A stretch of DNA of 25,752 bases. It comes from Pseudomonadota bacterium. Its GTDB lineage: Bacteria > Pseudomonadota > Gammaproteobacteria > Xanthomonadales > Xanthomonadaceae. Positions 15,182-21,532 of the stretch are shown in pieces (the first letter of the stretch is position 1; every line of letters begins with the position of its first letter). The stretch is from NCBI GenBank assembly GCA_023453655.1, contig JAEXTE010000336.1, positions 1-25,752 of the forward strand, written 5' to 3'. The notes beneath the pieces are model-generated. The model had not been told where the DNA came from. It did no database searches and worked only from the letters and a program-made list of their open reading frames with translations. The translations under genes and the position numbers were made by a program.

Positions 15182-15202
15182 CCTCCATGGCCCGGCATTA
15201 TA
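15182..15202 (-). promoter_or_regulatory. Promoter -10 box and ribosome-binding site of the XRE-SulP operon
   Basis: On the minus strand TATAAT (15197-15202) is a consensus -10 element, and GGAGG (15182-15186) stands 7 nt before the GTG at 15174. The -35 position shows ATGCAT rather than TTGACA, so the promoter may need an activator or be open to repression. A palindrome lies ~45-60 bp further upstream. Confidence 0.6.
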
Positions 15203-15241
15203 GCGGCTCTACCGTCGAGATGCATGTTCAGACGCCCATCA

Positions 15242-15260
15242 ATGATGCTTTAAACATCAT
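15242..15260. promoter_or_regulatory. Palindromic operator candidate ATGATG-N7-CATCAT
   Basis: A perfect 6-bp inverted repeat with a 7-bp AT-rich spacer (CTTTAAA), unusual in such GC-rich DNA. It is upstream of the XRE-SulP promoter, centred about 60 bp before the expected transcript start. XRE proteins bind dyads of this size, so autoregulation is a fair guess. Confidence 0.45.
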
Positions 15261-15265
15261 GCAGC

Positions 15266-15289
15266 CGGTTTGTCCCGATGGGCAAACCG
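15266..15289. promoter_or_regulatory. Inverted repeat CGGTTTG / CAAACCG
   Basis: The arms CGGTTTG and CAAACCG are perfect, and CCC/GGG next to them can also pair, leaving one bulged T and a 3-nt loop. It lies between the XRE and hemerythrin genes. It could be a second operator, or a stem-loop in the leader of the hemerythrin mRNA if transcription begins before it. Confidence 0.4.
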
Positions 15290-15292
15290 TGC

Positions 15293-15371
15293 GGCATTCG
15301 ACCGTGCCGCCATCCCACCGCGCCGGCACCCGACTGTGCCACCACCAACGGCGCCGGCATCCGAATGTGCG
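15293..15371. repeat. Three spaced GGCA-N8-TGCC-type dyads
   Basis: GGCATTCGACCGTGCC (15293), GGCACCCGACTGTGCC (15325) and GGCATCCGAATGTGCG (15356) repeat with 32- and 31-bp spacing, about three helical turns. The third is degenerate at its last base. They lie before the hemerythrin gene and could be a phased set of regulator sites. GC richness makes chance a real alternative. Confidence 0.35.
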
Positions 15372-15483
15372 GTCTCCGGCAGCGACGCCCCGCGGCCGCA
15401 CGCTTCGCCGCCCTCCGCAACTCACGCGACCAAGACGCGCGGTGCCGCAGGGTCGCGGCTTCGGACCGCAAGGAGCAGCATCG

Positions 15484-16017
15484 ATGGCGACGCGCGACAT
15501 TCTCAGGACCCTCAAGGCCGAACACGACCAGCTGCGCGACCTGTTCGAGCAGATGGAAGCCACCACCGATCGCGCGGGCAAGAAGCGCGCCGACCTGCTG
15601 GTGAAGATCAAGGCCAATCTGCTGCCGCACGCGAAGTGGGAGGAGACGGTGTTCTATCCGATGTTCGCCGAGCGCGCGGACCGCGATGGACTCAAGACCC
15701 ACGCCGAAGCCGTCGAAGAGCATCGCGCGGTGGAAAAGACCGTGCTGCCGGACGTGCATGCGGCGGAGATCACGACGCCGCAATTCGCCGGACGGGTCAA
15801 GGTGTTCGGCGAGATGATCGACCACCACGCCAGCGAGGAAGAGAGCACCATGTTCTCGATGGCGCGCAGGCTGTTCAGCGCCAGGGAGCGCGCGGAGCTC
15901 GACGAGGCCTACGAGGCCTGGAAGGCCTCCCCGGCCGCCGCCGCGGTCTCCGCGATGGCGGAAGCCAAGACCGGGGTCAAGGCCACCGTGCGCAAGGTGA
16001 CGCGACGCGCCGCCTGA
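15484..16017 (+). CDS. Hemerythrin HHE-domain protein
   Basis: A 177-residue cytoplasmic four-helix-bundle protein that should bind a non-heme di-iron centre. Iron ligands are visible in order: H in LKAEHDQLRDLF, H and E in LLPHAKWEETVFYP, H and E in HAEAVEEHRAVEK, and the pair in MIDHHASEEESTMF. Residues ~1-145 are the hemerythrin domain; the tail is Ala- and Lys-rich and lacks a known domain. Members bind oxygen or nitric oxide or act in iron and oxidative-stress responses; which applies here is unknown. The ATG at 15484 follows AAGGAGCAGCATCG, a good ribosome site. The gene diverges from the XRE-SulP operon across a repeat-rich region and converges on the M14 peptidase gene with a 7-nt gap. 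Confidence 0.92.
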   Translation: MATRDILRTLKAEHDQLRDLFEQMEATTDRAGKKRADLLVKIKANLLPHAKWEETVFYPMFAERADRDGLKTHAEAVEEHRAVEKTVLPDVHAAEITTPQFAGRVKVFGEMIDHHASEEESTMFSMARRLFSARERAELDEAYEAWKASPAAAAVSAMAEAKTGVKATVRKVTRRAA

Positions 16018-16024
16018 GCTTGCG

Positions 16025-17365
16025 TCAGGGCGGGGACGGCGCCTCCGGGTCGACGTCCTCCGCCAGCGTCCACACCACCTCGCGGCCTTCGGGATCGCGG
16101 CTGAGCGCGAAGCGCGCGGCCGCTCGCGGGGCGAGTCCACGCCCGTCCCCGGACGCCAGAGGCAACAGGTACAGGCCGGCCCCGTCGATCACCCGGCGGG
16201 CCCTGGCGTCGGCCAGGTCGCCGATCTCCGCGATCCTGCCGCCGCGCTCGAGCAGCGGCTCGTCGAACGCGACCATCACGTCGGCGCGCGCCGGTTCCGC
16301 GCCCGGCACGACCAGGGTCGCGCCGCGCACCAGCAGGTCCGGCCAGACCTCGCCGTTCTCCGGCAGGTCCTCGTACGGACCGTGCGGCAGGTCGAGATGG
16401 GCGCCGGTGGCGATTGCGTCCAGCGCGCCGGCCAGGGCGAGGAAGTTGAGCTTGCGCAAGCGCTGCTTGTGGCGGTCGCCCTCGATGCCGCCGGATTCGA
16501 TCAGCAGGGTGGACACGCCCGCCTGCGCGGTCAGGTCGCCGAAGGCGCGCGGATTGAAGGTGTCGTCCCACTTGGCGATGTGGCCGCCGACGTAGGGCTC
16601 GAGCACCGCGCGGACCGCCACGGCCAGGCCGATCGCGCGGGCACGCACCGCGTCCACCTCGCGCGATTCGTTGAACGGTGGCGCGAGCAGGGCGATCGCG
16701 GTGCCCCGCTCCGAATCGCCAGCGCGATAGCCGACCCGCTGGTCGTGCAGGTTGAAGCCATAGTGCGGCCGCAGGCGTTCGCGCAGGCCGTGCAGGGCGC
16801 GCGCCTCGGGCGAGGCGAGGGCGCGCGCGTCCCGGTTGATGTCGATGCCCAGGGCATTGTGGCGCCGGAATCGCGCGGCACCGTCCGGGTTCACGATCGG
16901 CAGCAGGTGCAGGGTGGTGCTGCGGCGCAGCCGCTCCACCAGCGGATGCGACGGCTGCGCGCCGATAAACCGCAGCAGGTCGGCCAGGGCCATCGAGGCG
17001 GTGCTTTCGTCGCCGTGCATCTGCGACCACAGCAGCACTCGGATGGGACCTTCGCCCCAGGACACGTGCCGCAGCGGCCGCCCCTCGGCGCTGCGCCCGA
17101 TCTCCTCGACCGACACGCCGGGCTGCTCGAGCAGCGGGGCGGCGACCCGCCACCACTGTTCGGGCTGGAAGCGGCGATCCTCCAGCCCCGCCACGCGGAT
17201 GCGCGCGTCGTACAGCGCATCCAGTCCGGCCAGCCAGGGTGGAGGCGCGGGCAGTCGCGTCACGCCCGCCTCAGCGGCGTCCTGCGAGGTCGCCGTCCCC
17301 GACGCGGTAGCGGCGGGCGGCAGGCAGAGCAGGCCGGCGAGCAGCAGCGCGGCGGTGGTTCGCAT
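16025..17365 (-). CDS. Secreted M14 zinc carboxypeptidase
   Basis: A 446-residue exported protein. Residues 1-22 are a Sec signal peptide (LLLAGLLCLPPAATAS). The peptidase domain spans about 70-330. Zinc ligands are H117 and E120 in QMHGDES and H207 in NLHDQ. The substrate-binding Asn-Arg pair is DINRDAR (N177, R178), and the catalytic Glu is E290 in LLIESGG. The ~120 residues after it form a beta-rich domain of unknown role. M14 enzymes trim C-terminal residues from peptides or act on cell-wall peptides. The ATG at 17365 is chosen because it begins the signal peptide and has a GGAA site; an in-frame ATG at 17395 would add ten residues without one. Confidence 0.88.
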   Translation of the reverse strand: MRTTAALLLAGLLCLPPAATASGTATSQDAAEAGVTRLPAPPPWLAGLDALYDARIRVAGLEDRRFQPEQWWRVAAPLLEQPGVSVEEIGRSAEGRPLRHVSWGEGPIRVLLWSQMHGDESTASMALADLLRFIGAQPSHPLVERLRRSTTLHLLPIVNPDGAARFRRHNALGIDINRDARALASPEARALHGLRERLRPHYGFNLHDQRVGYRAGDSERGTAIALLAPPFNESREVDAVRARAIGLAVAVRAVLEPYVGGHIAKWDDTFNPRAFGDLTAQAGVSTLLIESGGIEGDRHKQRLRKLNFLALAGALDAIATGAHLDLPHGPYEDLPENGEVWPDLLVRGATLVVPGAEPARADVMVAFDEPLLERGGRIAEIGDLADARARRVIDGAGLYLLPLASGDGRGLAPRAAARFALSRDPEGREVVWTLAEDVDPEAPSPP

Positions 17366-17507
17366 GCGGTTTTCCGGCAACGGGATGCGATCCATGCTCT
17401 GGACCCGTGCCCGGCTTGTCAACGCGCGTCCGGATGCGCCGGCCTTTGCGCCGCGTTGTCGGGTTCCATGCCATCGTGCTGTCCTCTTGCCTCGCCCTGG
17501 AGTTGCG

Positions 17508-17867
17508 ATGTCCAGCCTGCAGCGTATCGCCGTCCTGTCCTCGACTGCGCTTGTCGTCATGCTCGCCGCCTGCGCGGGCACCCCGGCTCCGGGTCCTGCC
17601 AGCGCGAACACCACGATCGAGGGCAGCATCGCGTCGATCGATACCAGCCCCTGGGCCTACGACGGCAATGCGGTGATCGCGATCGACGCGGATGCGGGCG
17701 GGCGCGTCACGGTGCAGCTGCCGGCGCGCTGGAACCTCTGCCAGGCGGCGCCCGTGGACGTCACCGCGCTCGCCGAGGGCATGCGGGTGCGGGCGACCGG
17801 CAGCAGGGAGGAGGGTGGCCTGGTCGTGTGCCAGGACCCGTCGCACGAACTCGTTCCGCTGCGCTGA
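17508..17867 (+). CDS. Small predicted lipoprotein, function unknown
   Basis: A 119-residue protein beginning with a lipoprotein signal peptide. The lipobox is LAAC with the lipidated cysteine at position 22, followed by AGT, so outer-membrane sorting is likely. The mature part begins with a Pro/Ala-rich linker, then about 75 residues of probable beta structure (TIEGSIASIDTSPW, VTVQLPARWNLC, GMRVRATGSREEGGLVVC). Two cysteines could form a disulfide. The pattern of short strands resembles small OB-like periplasmic domains, but I recognise no family. The ATG at 17508 follows GGAGTTGCG. It diverges from the M14 peptidase gene and precedes an MFS gene by 72 nt. Confidence 0.75.
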   Translation: MSSLQRIAVLSSTALVVMLAACAGTPAPGPASANTTIEGSIASIDTSPWAYDGNAVIAIDADAGGRVTVQLPARWNLCQAAPVDVTALAEGMRVRATGSREEGGLVVCQDPSHELVPLR

Positions 17868-17927
17868 TCGCGGTGGGCACAACGCAGCATCGCGGCGTGC
17901 GTGCTGCCCTGCGCGCTGGCGTTCGCC

Positions 17928-17939
17928 GACAATAGGAGG
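17928..17939 (+). promoter_or_regulatory. -10-like box and abutting Shine-Dalgarno before the MFS gene
   Basis: GACAAT (17928-17933) is followed by AGGAGG (17934-17939) and then at once by ATG. The Shine-Dalgarno has no spacer and should not work well for this ATG. Transcription from GACAAT would begin near the ATG and give a leaderless message. The alternative is a GTG start at 17901, adding 13 residues. Confidence 0.3.
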
Positions 17940-19178
17940 ATGACCTCCCCCCGTTTTCCCTGGGCCGGCCGCCTGCTGGCCCTGTCGTGCATCCTGTTGT
18001 CCGCGTTCAACCTGCGCACGGCGGTGACCTCGCTCACGCCGCTGCTCGACAGCCTGGGCGGCACGTTCGGCTTCGGCGCCACCATGACCGGCGTGTTCGG
18101 GATGGTGCCGACCGCGGCCTTCGCGGCCTTCGGCGTGCTGACCCCGCGGCTGGCGCACCGCATCGGCCTGGAGCGAACGGCGCTGCTGTCGATGCTGCTG
18201 GCAGCGGGCGGGCTGCTGGCGCGCTCCTGCGCAGGCGGCACCGGCGGCCTGCTGGGAGGCTCGGTCGTCGCCCTGGCCGGGATGGGCGTCGGCAACGTGG
18301 TGCTGCCGCCGCTGGTCAAGCGCTATTTCCCCGACCGGGTCGGCTCGGTCAGCACCCTCTACATCACCGTGCTGCAGGTCGGCACGATGCTGCCGGCCCT
18401 GGCCGCCGTGCCGCTGGCGCAGGCGGCCGGCTGGCGCGTGTCGCTGGGGGTGTGGTCGCTGCTGGCCGTGGCCGCGGCGCTGGCATGGATGGCGGTGCTG
18501 TGGCAGGAGCGGCACCACCGGGGTCTGCTCGCGGTCCTCCACGACCGTGCGGTGGCGCCGGGCGACGAGGCGCCGGAACTTGCGTCGCCCCCCGCGCGGG
18601 GCAGCGTCTGGCGGGCACCGCTGGCCTGGGGCATGGCCTTCATGTTCGGCATGACCTCGCTGGTGACCTACACCATGTTCACCTGGCTGCCCAGGCTGCT
18701 GTCCGAGGCGGGCGCGAGCCAGGCCTTCGGCGGCGCCATGACCGCGCTGTTCTCGGCGCTGGGTCTGGTCGGCGCGCTGCTGGTGCCGGGCTGGGCGGCA
18801 CGGGTACGCAATCCGTTCCCGCTGGTGATCGGCTGCGTGCTCGGCTACCTGGCCGCGTTCGCCGGCCTGCTGCTGGCGCCGATGCAGTGGCCGGTGCTGT
18901 GGGTGGTGCTGCTGGGCCTGGGGCCGACGACGTTCCCGCTCGCGCTTACCCTGATCAACCTGCGCACGCGCACGCCGGGTGGTTCGGCGGCGCTGTCCGG
19001 GTTCACCCAGGGGCTGGGCTACACCCTCAGCTGCGCCGGCCCGCTGCTGTTCGGCGCGCTGCACGAGGCGACCGGCGGCTGGACCTGGTCGTTCGCCTTC
19101 CTGCTGCTGTGCGTGGCGCTGATGGTGGCCGGGGCCTGGCAGGCCTGCCGGCCACGCATGCTCGAGGACCAGTGGTGA
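17940..19178 (+). CDS. MFS transporter, CynX/NimT (cyanate permease-like) type
   Basis: A 412-residue inner-membrane protein with about 12 hydrophobic segments in two halves separated by a longer charged loop near residues 195-225. The first helix, LLALSCILLSAFNLRTAVTSLTPLL, is typical of the CynX/NimT/YeaN branch, as are GMGVGNVVLPPLVKRYFPDR and the later GLGPTTFPLALTLINLRTRT. This branch includes cyanate and 2-nitroimidazole transporters, but the substrate here cannot be told. The ATG at 17940 is taken because the family begins near it, though its ribosome site abuts the codon. No cyanase gene is nearby. It converges on the VOC gene. Confidence 0.88.
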   Translation: MTSPRFPWAGRLLALSCILLSAFNLRTAVTSLTPLLDSLGGTFGFGATMTGVFGMVPTAAFAAFGVLTPRLAHRIGLERTALLSMLLAAGGLLARSCAGGTGGLLGGSVVALAGMGVGNVVLPPLVKRYFPDRVGSVSTLYITVLQVGTMLPALAAVPLAQAAGWRVSLGVWSLLAVAAALAWMAVLWQERHHRGLLAVLHDRAVAPGDEAPELASPPARGSVWRAPLAWGMAFMFGMTSLVTYTMFTWLPRLLSEAGASQAFGGAMTALFSALGLVGALLVPGWAARVRNPFPLVIGCVLGYLAAFAGLLLAPMQWPVLWVVLLGLGPTTFPLALTLINLRTRTPGGSAALSGFTQGLGYTLSCAGPLLFGALHEATGGWTWSFAFLLLCVALMVAGAWQACRPRMLEDQW

Positions 19179-19200
19179 CCGCCGCCGTCGCGACGCGTCG

Positions 19201-19680
19201 CTAGCCGCGAACCGCGGCCTCGATCGCGGCGATGTCGATGCGCCGCATCCGCATCATCGCCTCGAATGCACGACGCGCCACCGCGCGGTCGGGGTTCGAC
19301 ACCGCCTCGGTCAGCACCCGCGGGGTGATCTGCCACGACAGCCCCCAGCGGTCCTTGCACCAGCCGCAGGCGCTCTCCTGGCCGCCGTTGCCGACGATGG
19401 CGTTCCACAGCCGGTCGGTGTCGGCCTGGTCCTCGGTCATCACCTGGAACGAGAACGCCTCGCTGTGCCGGAACGCCGGTCCTCCATTGAGGCCCAGGCA
19501 GGGAATGCCCAGCACGCTGAATTCGACGGTCAGCACGTCGCCTTCCTTGCCCGACGGGAAGTCGGCCGGCGCGCGGTGGACCGCGGTCACCGCGCTGTCG
19601 GCGAAGGTTTGCGCGTAGAAGGTCGCGGCTTCCAGCGCCGTGCCGTCGAACCAGAGGCAGATGGTGTTGCGGTGTGGCAT
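19201..19680 (-). CDS. VOC-family protein (PhnB / 3-demethylubiquinone-methyltransferase-like fold)
   Basis: A 159-residue cytoplasmic protein with two beta-alpha-beta-beta-beta modules of the vicinal oxygen chelate superfamily. It begins NTICLWFDGTALEAATFYAQTF, typical of the PF06983 group (YjdN/PhnB-like), followed by GIPCLGLNGGP and FRHSEAFSFQVMTEDQAD, then CGWCKDRWGLSWQITPRVL. Despite the database name, these are not methyltransferases; no reaction is established for most. The ATG at 19680 has a clear AGGAG site. The final ~35 residues (AFEAMMRMRRIDIAAIEAAV) are a C-terminal helix common in the group. Confidence 0.87.
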   Translation of the reverse strand: MPHRNTICLWFDGTALEAATFYAQTFADSAVTAVHRAPADFPSGKEGDVLTVEFSVLGIPCLGLNGGPAFRHSEAFSFQVMTEDQADTDRLWNAIVGNGGQESACGWCKDRWGLSWQITPRVLTEAVSNPDRAVARRAFEAMMRMRRIDIAAIEAAVRG

Positions 19681-19793
19681 GGGGGACTCCTGCGGAAGGA
19701 ACGGGCCCGGATGGCCCTTTCAAGACCGCGACGAGCGGGCAGGGCGGGAATCGACATCGCCTTCCCGCACCGCTCCCCCAAGCGCAGCCCCGG

Positions 19794-19931
19794 CTAGCCC
19801 TGGCCGGGTTCCGGCGCGGTGTCGGGCTTGCCCTCGCGCTCGGCGCGCTTCTTCGCCGCCTTCTCGTCCTGCTTCTTCTTCTTGGCCAGTTCGCGCTGGC
19901 GCTTCTCGAACGAATAGTTGGGCTTGGCCAC
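19794..19931 (-). CDS. Small conserved basic protein (45 residues)
   Basis: A short gene encoding VAKPNYSFEKRQRELAKKKK, then QDEKAAKKRAEREG and a Pro/Glu-rich tail. The KPNYSFEKRQRELAKKKK block occurs, as I recall, in many proteobacterial small proteins of unknown function. It is highly charged, likely one long helix, and may bind RNA or DNA; no function is known to me. The GTG at 19931 is preferred because GGAG lies 5 nt before it, while another GTG at 19937 overlaps that site. A GGGCC/GGCCC stem (19703-19717) downstream may be a weak terminator. The gene diverges from the YqcI/YcgG gene. Confidence 0.75.
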   Translation of the reverse strand: MAKPNYSFEKRQRELAKKKKQDEKAAKKRAEREGKPDTAPEPGQG

Positions 19932-20062
19932 GGTCACTCCGTCTTCATATGAACGCGCAGTGTCTCATTTTTCTGCGGAAACACTCGTGAGGCGCCGCGC
20001 ACACGCGACCTTGGCGGACCAGTCCCTAGGGTGCAGGGCATTCCCGCGATACCTGGATCGAT

Positions 20063-20809
20063 ATGCCCACTGCCGCTGCAAGATGCCCCGTAGACCACTC
20101 GCTCCTGCAGCCGCGAGCGTCCGCCGCCCGCCTCGCCAACGAGGAAGGCGCGCTGGCAGCGCGCCTGCGCAAGTTCCTCGCCGGCCCGGCCTTCCCGTGC
20201 GTAGGCGCGAAGGCCGCGCTGGCGCGCAATGCGATCTCCATGCACGAGTTCGGCCCGCTGGGCGACCGCGCCAACGATGCGGCCCTGCTGGACCAGCTCG
20301 GCGTATTCGCCACCATGCTCGATGGCCTCGACCCGGGCGACACCACGCTGCATTCCTTCGTGGCGCTGTTCGACGGGCCGCGCGATACCGACGAGCGCCG
20401 CTTCGAGGCGCTGCTGTGGTCGCAGCTGCAGCGGCTTCACGACCTGGACGTGCGGCGCGGACGCCCCTGGGCGCAGGACGTCAGCCGCAATCCCGACGAT
20501 CCGGACTTCAGCCTCAGCCTGGCCGGGCATCCGTTCTTCGTGATCGGCCTGCATCCGGGCGCGTCGCGCCTGGCGCGCCGCTTCCAAGCGCCGGTCATGG
20601 TGTTCAATTCGCACCGGCAGTTCCAGCGGCTGCGTGCCGACGGGCGCTACGCCAAGATGCAGAAGGCCACGCGCGCCCGCGACAGGGCGCTGCAGGGTTC
20701 GATCAATCCCAATCTTGCCGACTTCGGCACCGCCAGCGAGGCCCGCCAGTACAGCGGCCGCGCGGTGGAGCCCCATTGGGGCTGTCCGCTGCGGGTGAAG
20801 TCGCCATGA
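20063..20809 (+). CDS. YqcI/YcgG family protein (GntA/DcsA-like heme N-hydroxylase candidate)
   Basis: A 248-residue cytoplasmic protein. It carries the family signatures: GHPFFVIGLHPGASRLARRF, then PVMVFNSHRQFQRLRADGRY, ALQGSINPNLADFG and SEARQYSGRAVEPHWGCPL. Members with known activity are heme-dependent enzymes that hydroxylate a guanidine nitrogen: GntA in guanitoxin synthesis and DcsA making N-hydroxyarginine for D-cycloserine. A His in the HPFF region is a plausible heme ligand (inference). No other guanitoxin or cycloserine gene is in the window. The ATG at 20063 gives a typical length but has only a weak ribosome site. Its stop overlaps the DUF1989 start by 4 nt (ATGA), so the two are coupled. 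Confidence 0.85.
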   Translation: MPTAAARCPVDHSLLQPRASAARLANEEGALAARLRKFLAGPAFPCVGAKAALARNAISMHEFGPLGDRANDAALLDQLGVFATMLDGLDPGDTTLHSFVALFDGPRDTDERRFEALLWSQLQRLHDLDVRRGRPWAQDVSRNPDDPDFSLSLAGHPFFVIGLHPGASRLARRFQAPVMVFNSHRQFQRLRADGRYAKMQKATRARDRALQGSINPNLADFGTASEARQYSGRAVEPHWGCPLRVKSP

Positions 20810-21444
20810 GCGCGCGGCAGGCGTCCGGGACGATGGCCGCCGAGGGTTTCGAGCGCATTCCGCCGTGTTCCGGCCGGGCGGTGGAGCTGGAACTCGGCGA
20901 CGAGCTGATCGTGGTCGATCCGATGGGGCAGCAGGTCAGCGACCTGACCGCGTTCGCACGCGACGACCTCGACGAATACCTCTCGTCCGGCCGCTCCATC
21001 GACTACGCGTCCAAGCTCTGGCTCAGCACCGGCGACGTGCTGTATTCGAACCGCAGCCGCCCGATGTTCACCATCGTCGAGGACACCTGTGGCCGCCACG
21101 ATTTCACCCTGACGCCGTGCTCGAAGCGGATGTTCGAACTGCTCTACGGCGAGCCGGAAGGGCGGCCGGGTTGCGAAGGCAACCTCGCCGCCGCGCTGGC
21201 TCCCTACGGTATCGGCGTCGACCGGGTGCCGGTGGCCTTCAACATCTTCATGCACGTCAGCGTCGACGGCGGTACCGGCGCCATCGCGGTCCTGCCGCCG
21301 ATGAGCAAGGCAGGCGATTACGTGCGCCTGCGCGCCCACATGCCGCTGGTGGTGGCGCTGACGGCCTGTTCGGCGGGACAGTCGAACAACTTCAGCTACA
21401 AGCCCATCGACTTCCGCGTCGAGCGCGCCAGCGCCCGGCGCTGA
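20806..21444 (+). CDS. DUF1989 / urea-carboxylase-associated family protein
   Basis: A 212-residue cytoplasmic protein. It shows the family pattern: VVDPMGQQVSDLTAF, DYASKLWLSTGDVLYSNRSR, EDTCGRHDFTLTPCSKRMFELLYG, and late PMSKAGDYVRLRAHMPLVVALTACS. The conserved Cys/His/Asp in CGRHDFTLTPCS probably bind metal. Pairs of DUF1989 proteins have been shown to form carboxyguanidine deiminase in guanidine assimilation, and others are named urea-carboxylase-associated. Here one copy is coupled to a YqcI/YcgG gene and no guanidine or urea carboxylase is present. A hydrolytic step on an N-hydroxylated guanidino compound is the natural inference. The ATG at 20806 overlaps the upstream stop. Confidence 0.85.
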   Translation: MSARQASGTMAAEGFERIPPCSGRAVELELGDELIVVDPMGQQVSDLTAFARDDLDEYLSSGRSIDYASKLWLSTGDVLYSNRSRPMFTIVEDTCGRHDFTLTPCSKRMFELLYGEPEGRPGCEGNLAAALAPYGIGVDRVPVAFNIFMHVSVDGGTGAIAVLPPMSKAGDYVRLRAHMPLVVALTACSAGQSNNFSYKPIDFRVERASARR

Positions 21445-21498
21445 CGGAAGGGAACACTGCAACGCAGCCACGGGACGCCGCCGCCACCCCTGCCGCGC

Positions 21499-21504
21499 TA
21501 CCCT
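21499..21504 (+). promoter_or_regulatory. Candidate -10 box of the glutathione-transferase gene
   Basis: TACCCT fits TAnnnT and lies 28 nt before the ATG at 21533, within the 88-bp gap behind the DUF1989 gene. It suggests the transferase gene has its own promoter. No clear -35 box is seen. Confidence 0.3.
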
Positions 21505-21532
21505 GCCTGCAGGCACGATCGATGGAGGCGAC

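Noticed and set aside
15242..15260. Possible binding site of the nitric-oxide regulator NsrR, suggested by GATG...CATC arms near a hemerythrin gene.
   Set aside because: The spacing between the arms is about four bases shorter than in the NsrR consensus as I know it.
15293..15371. Possible small CRISPR array.
   Set aside because: The shared units are only 16 bp and imperfect, spacers are about 15 bp, and there are no cas genes.
13282..15483. In-frame extension upstream of the hemerythrin gene.
   Set aside because: It runs antisense to the SulP and XRE genes and is low-complexity; the ATG at 15484 has a good ribosome site and starts the domain.
17271..19064. Long minus-strand frame opposite the MFS gene.
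   Set aside because: Gln/Arg/His-rich composition typical of a shadow; the plus strand encodes twelve membrane helices.
19703..19717. GGGCC/GGCCC hairpin as a firm terminator between the small basic gene and the VOC gene.
   Set aside because: Only five base pairs and no clear T-run on the relevant strand; mentioned only as weak.
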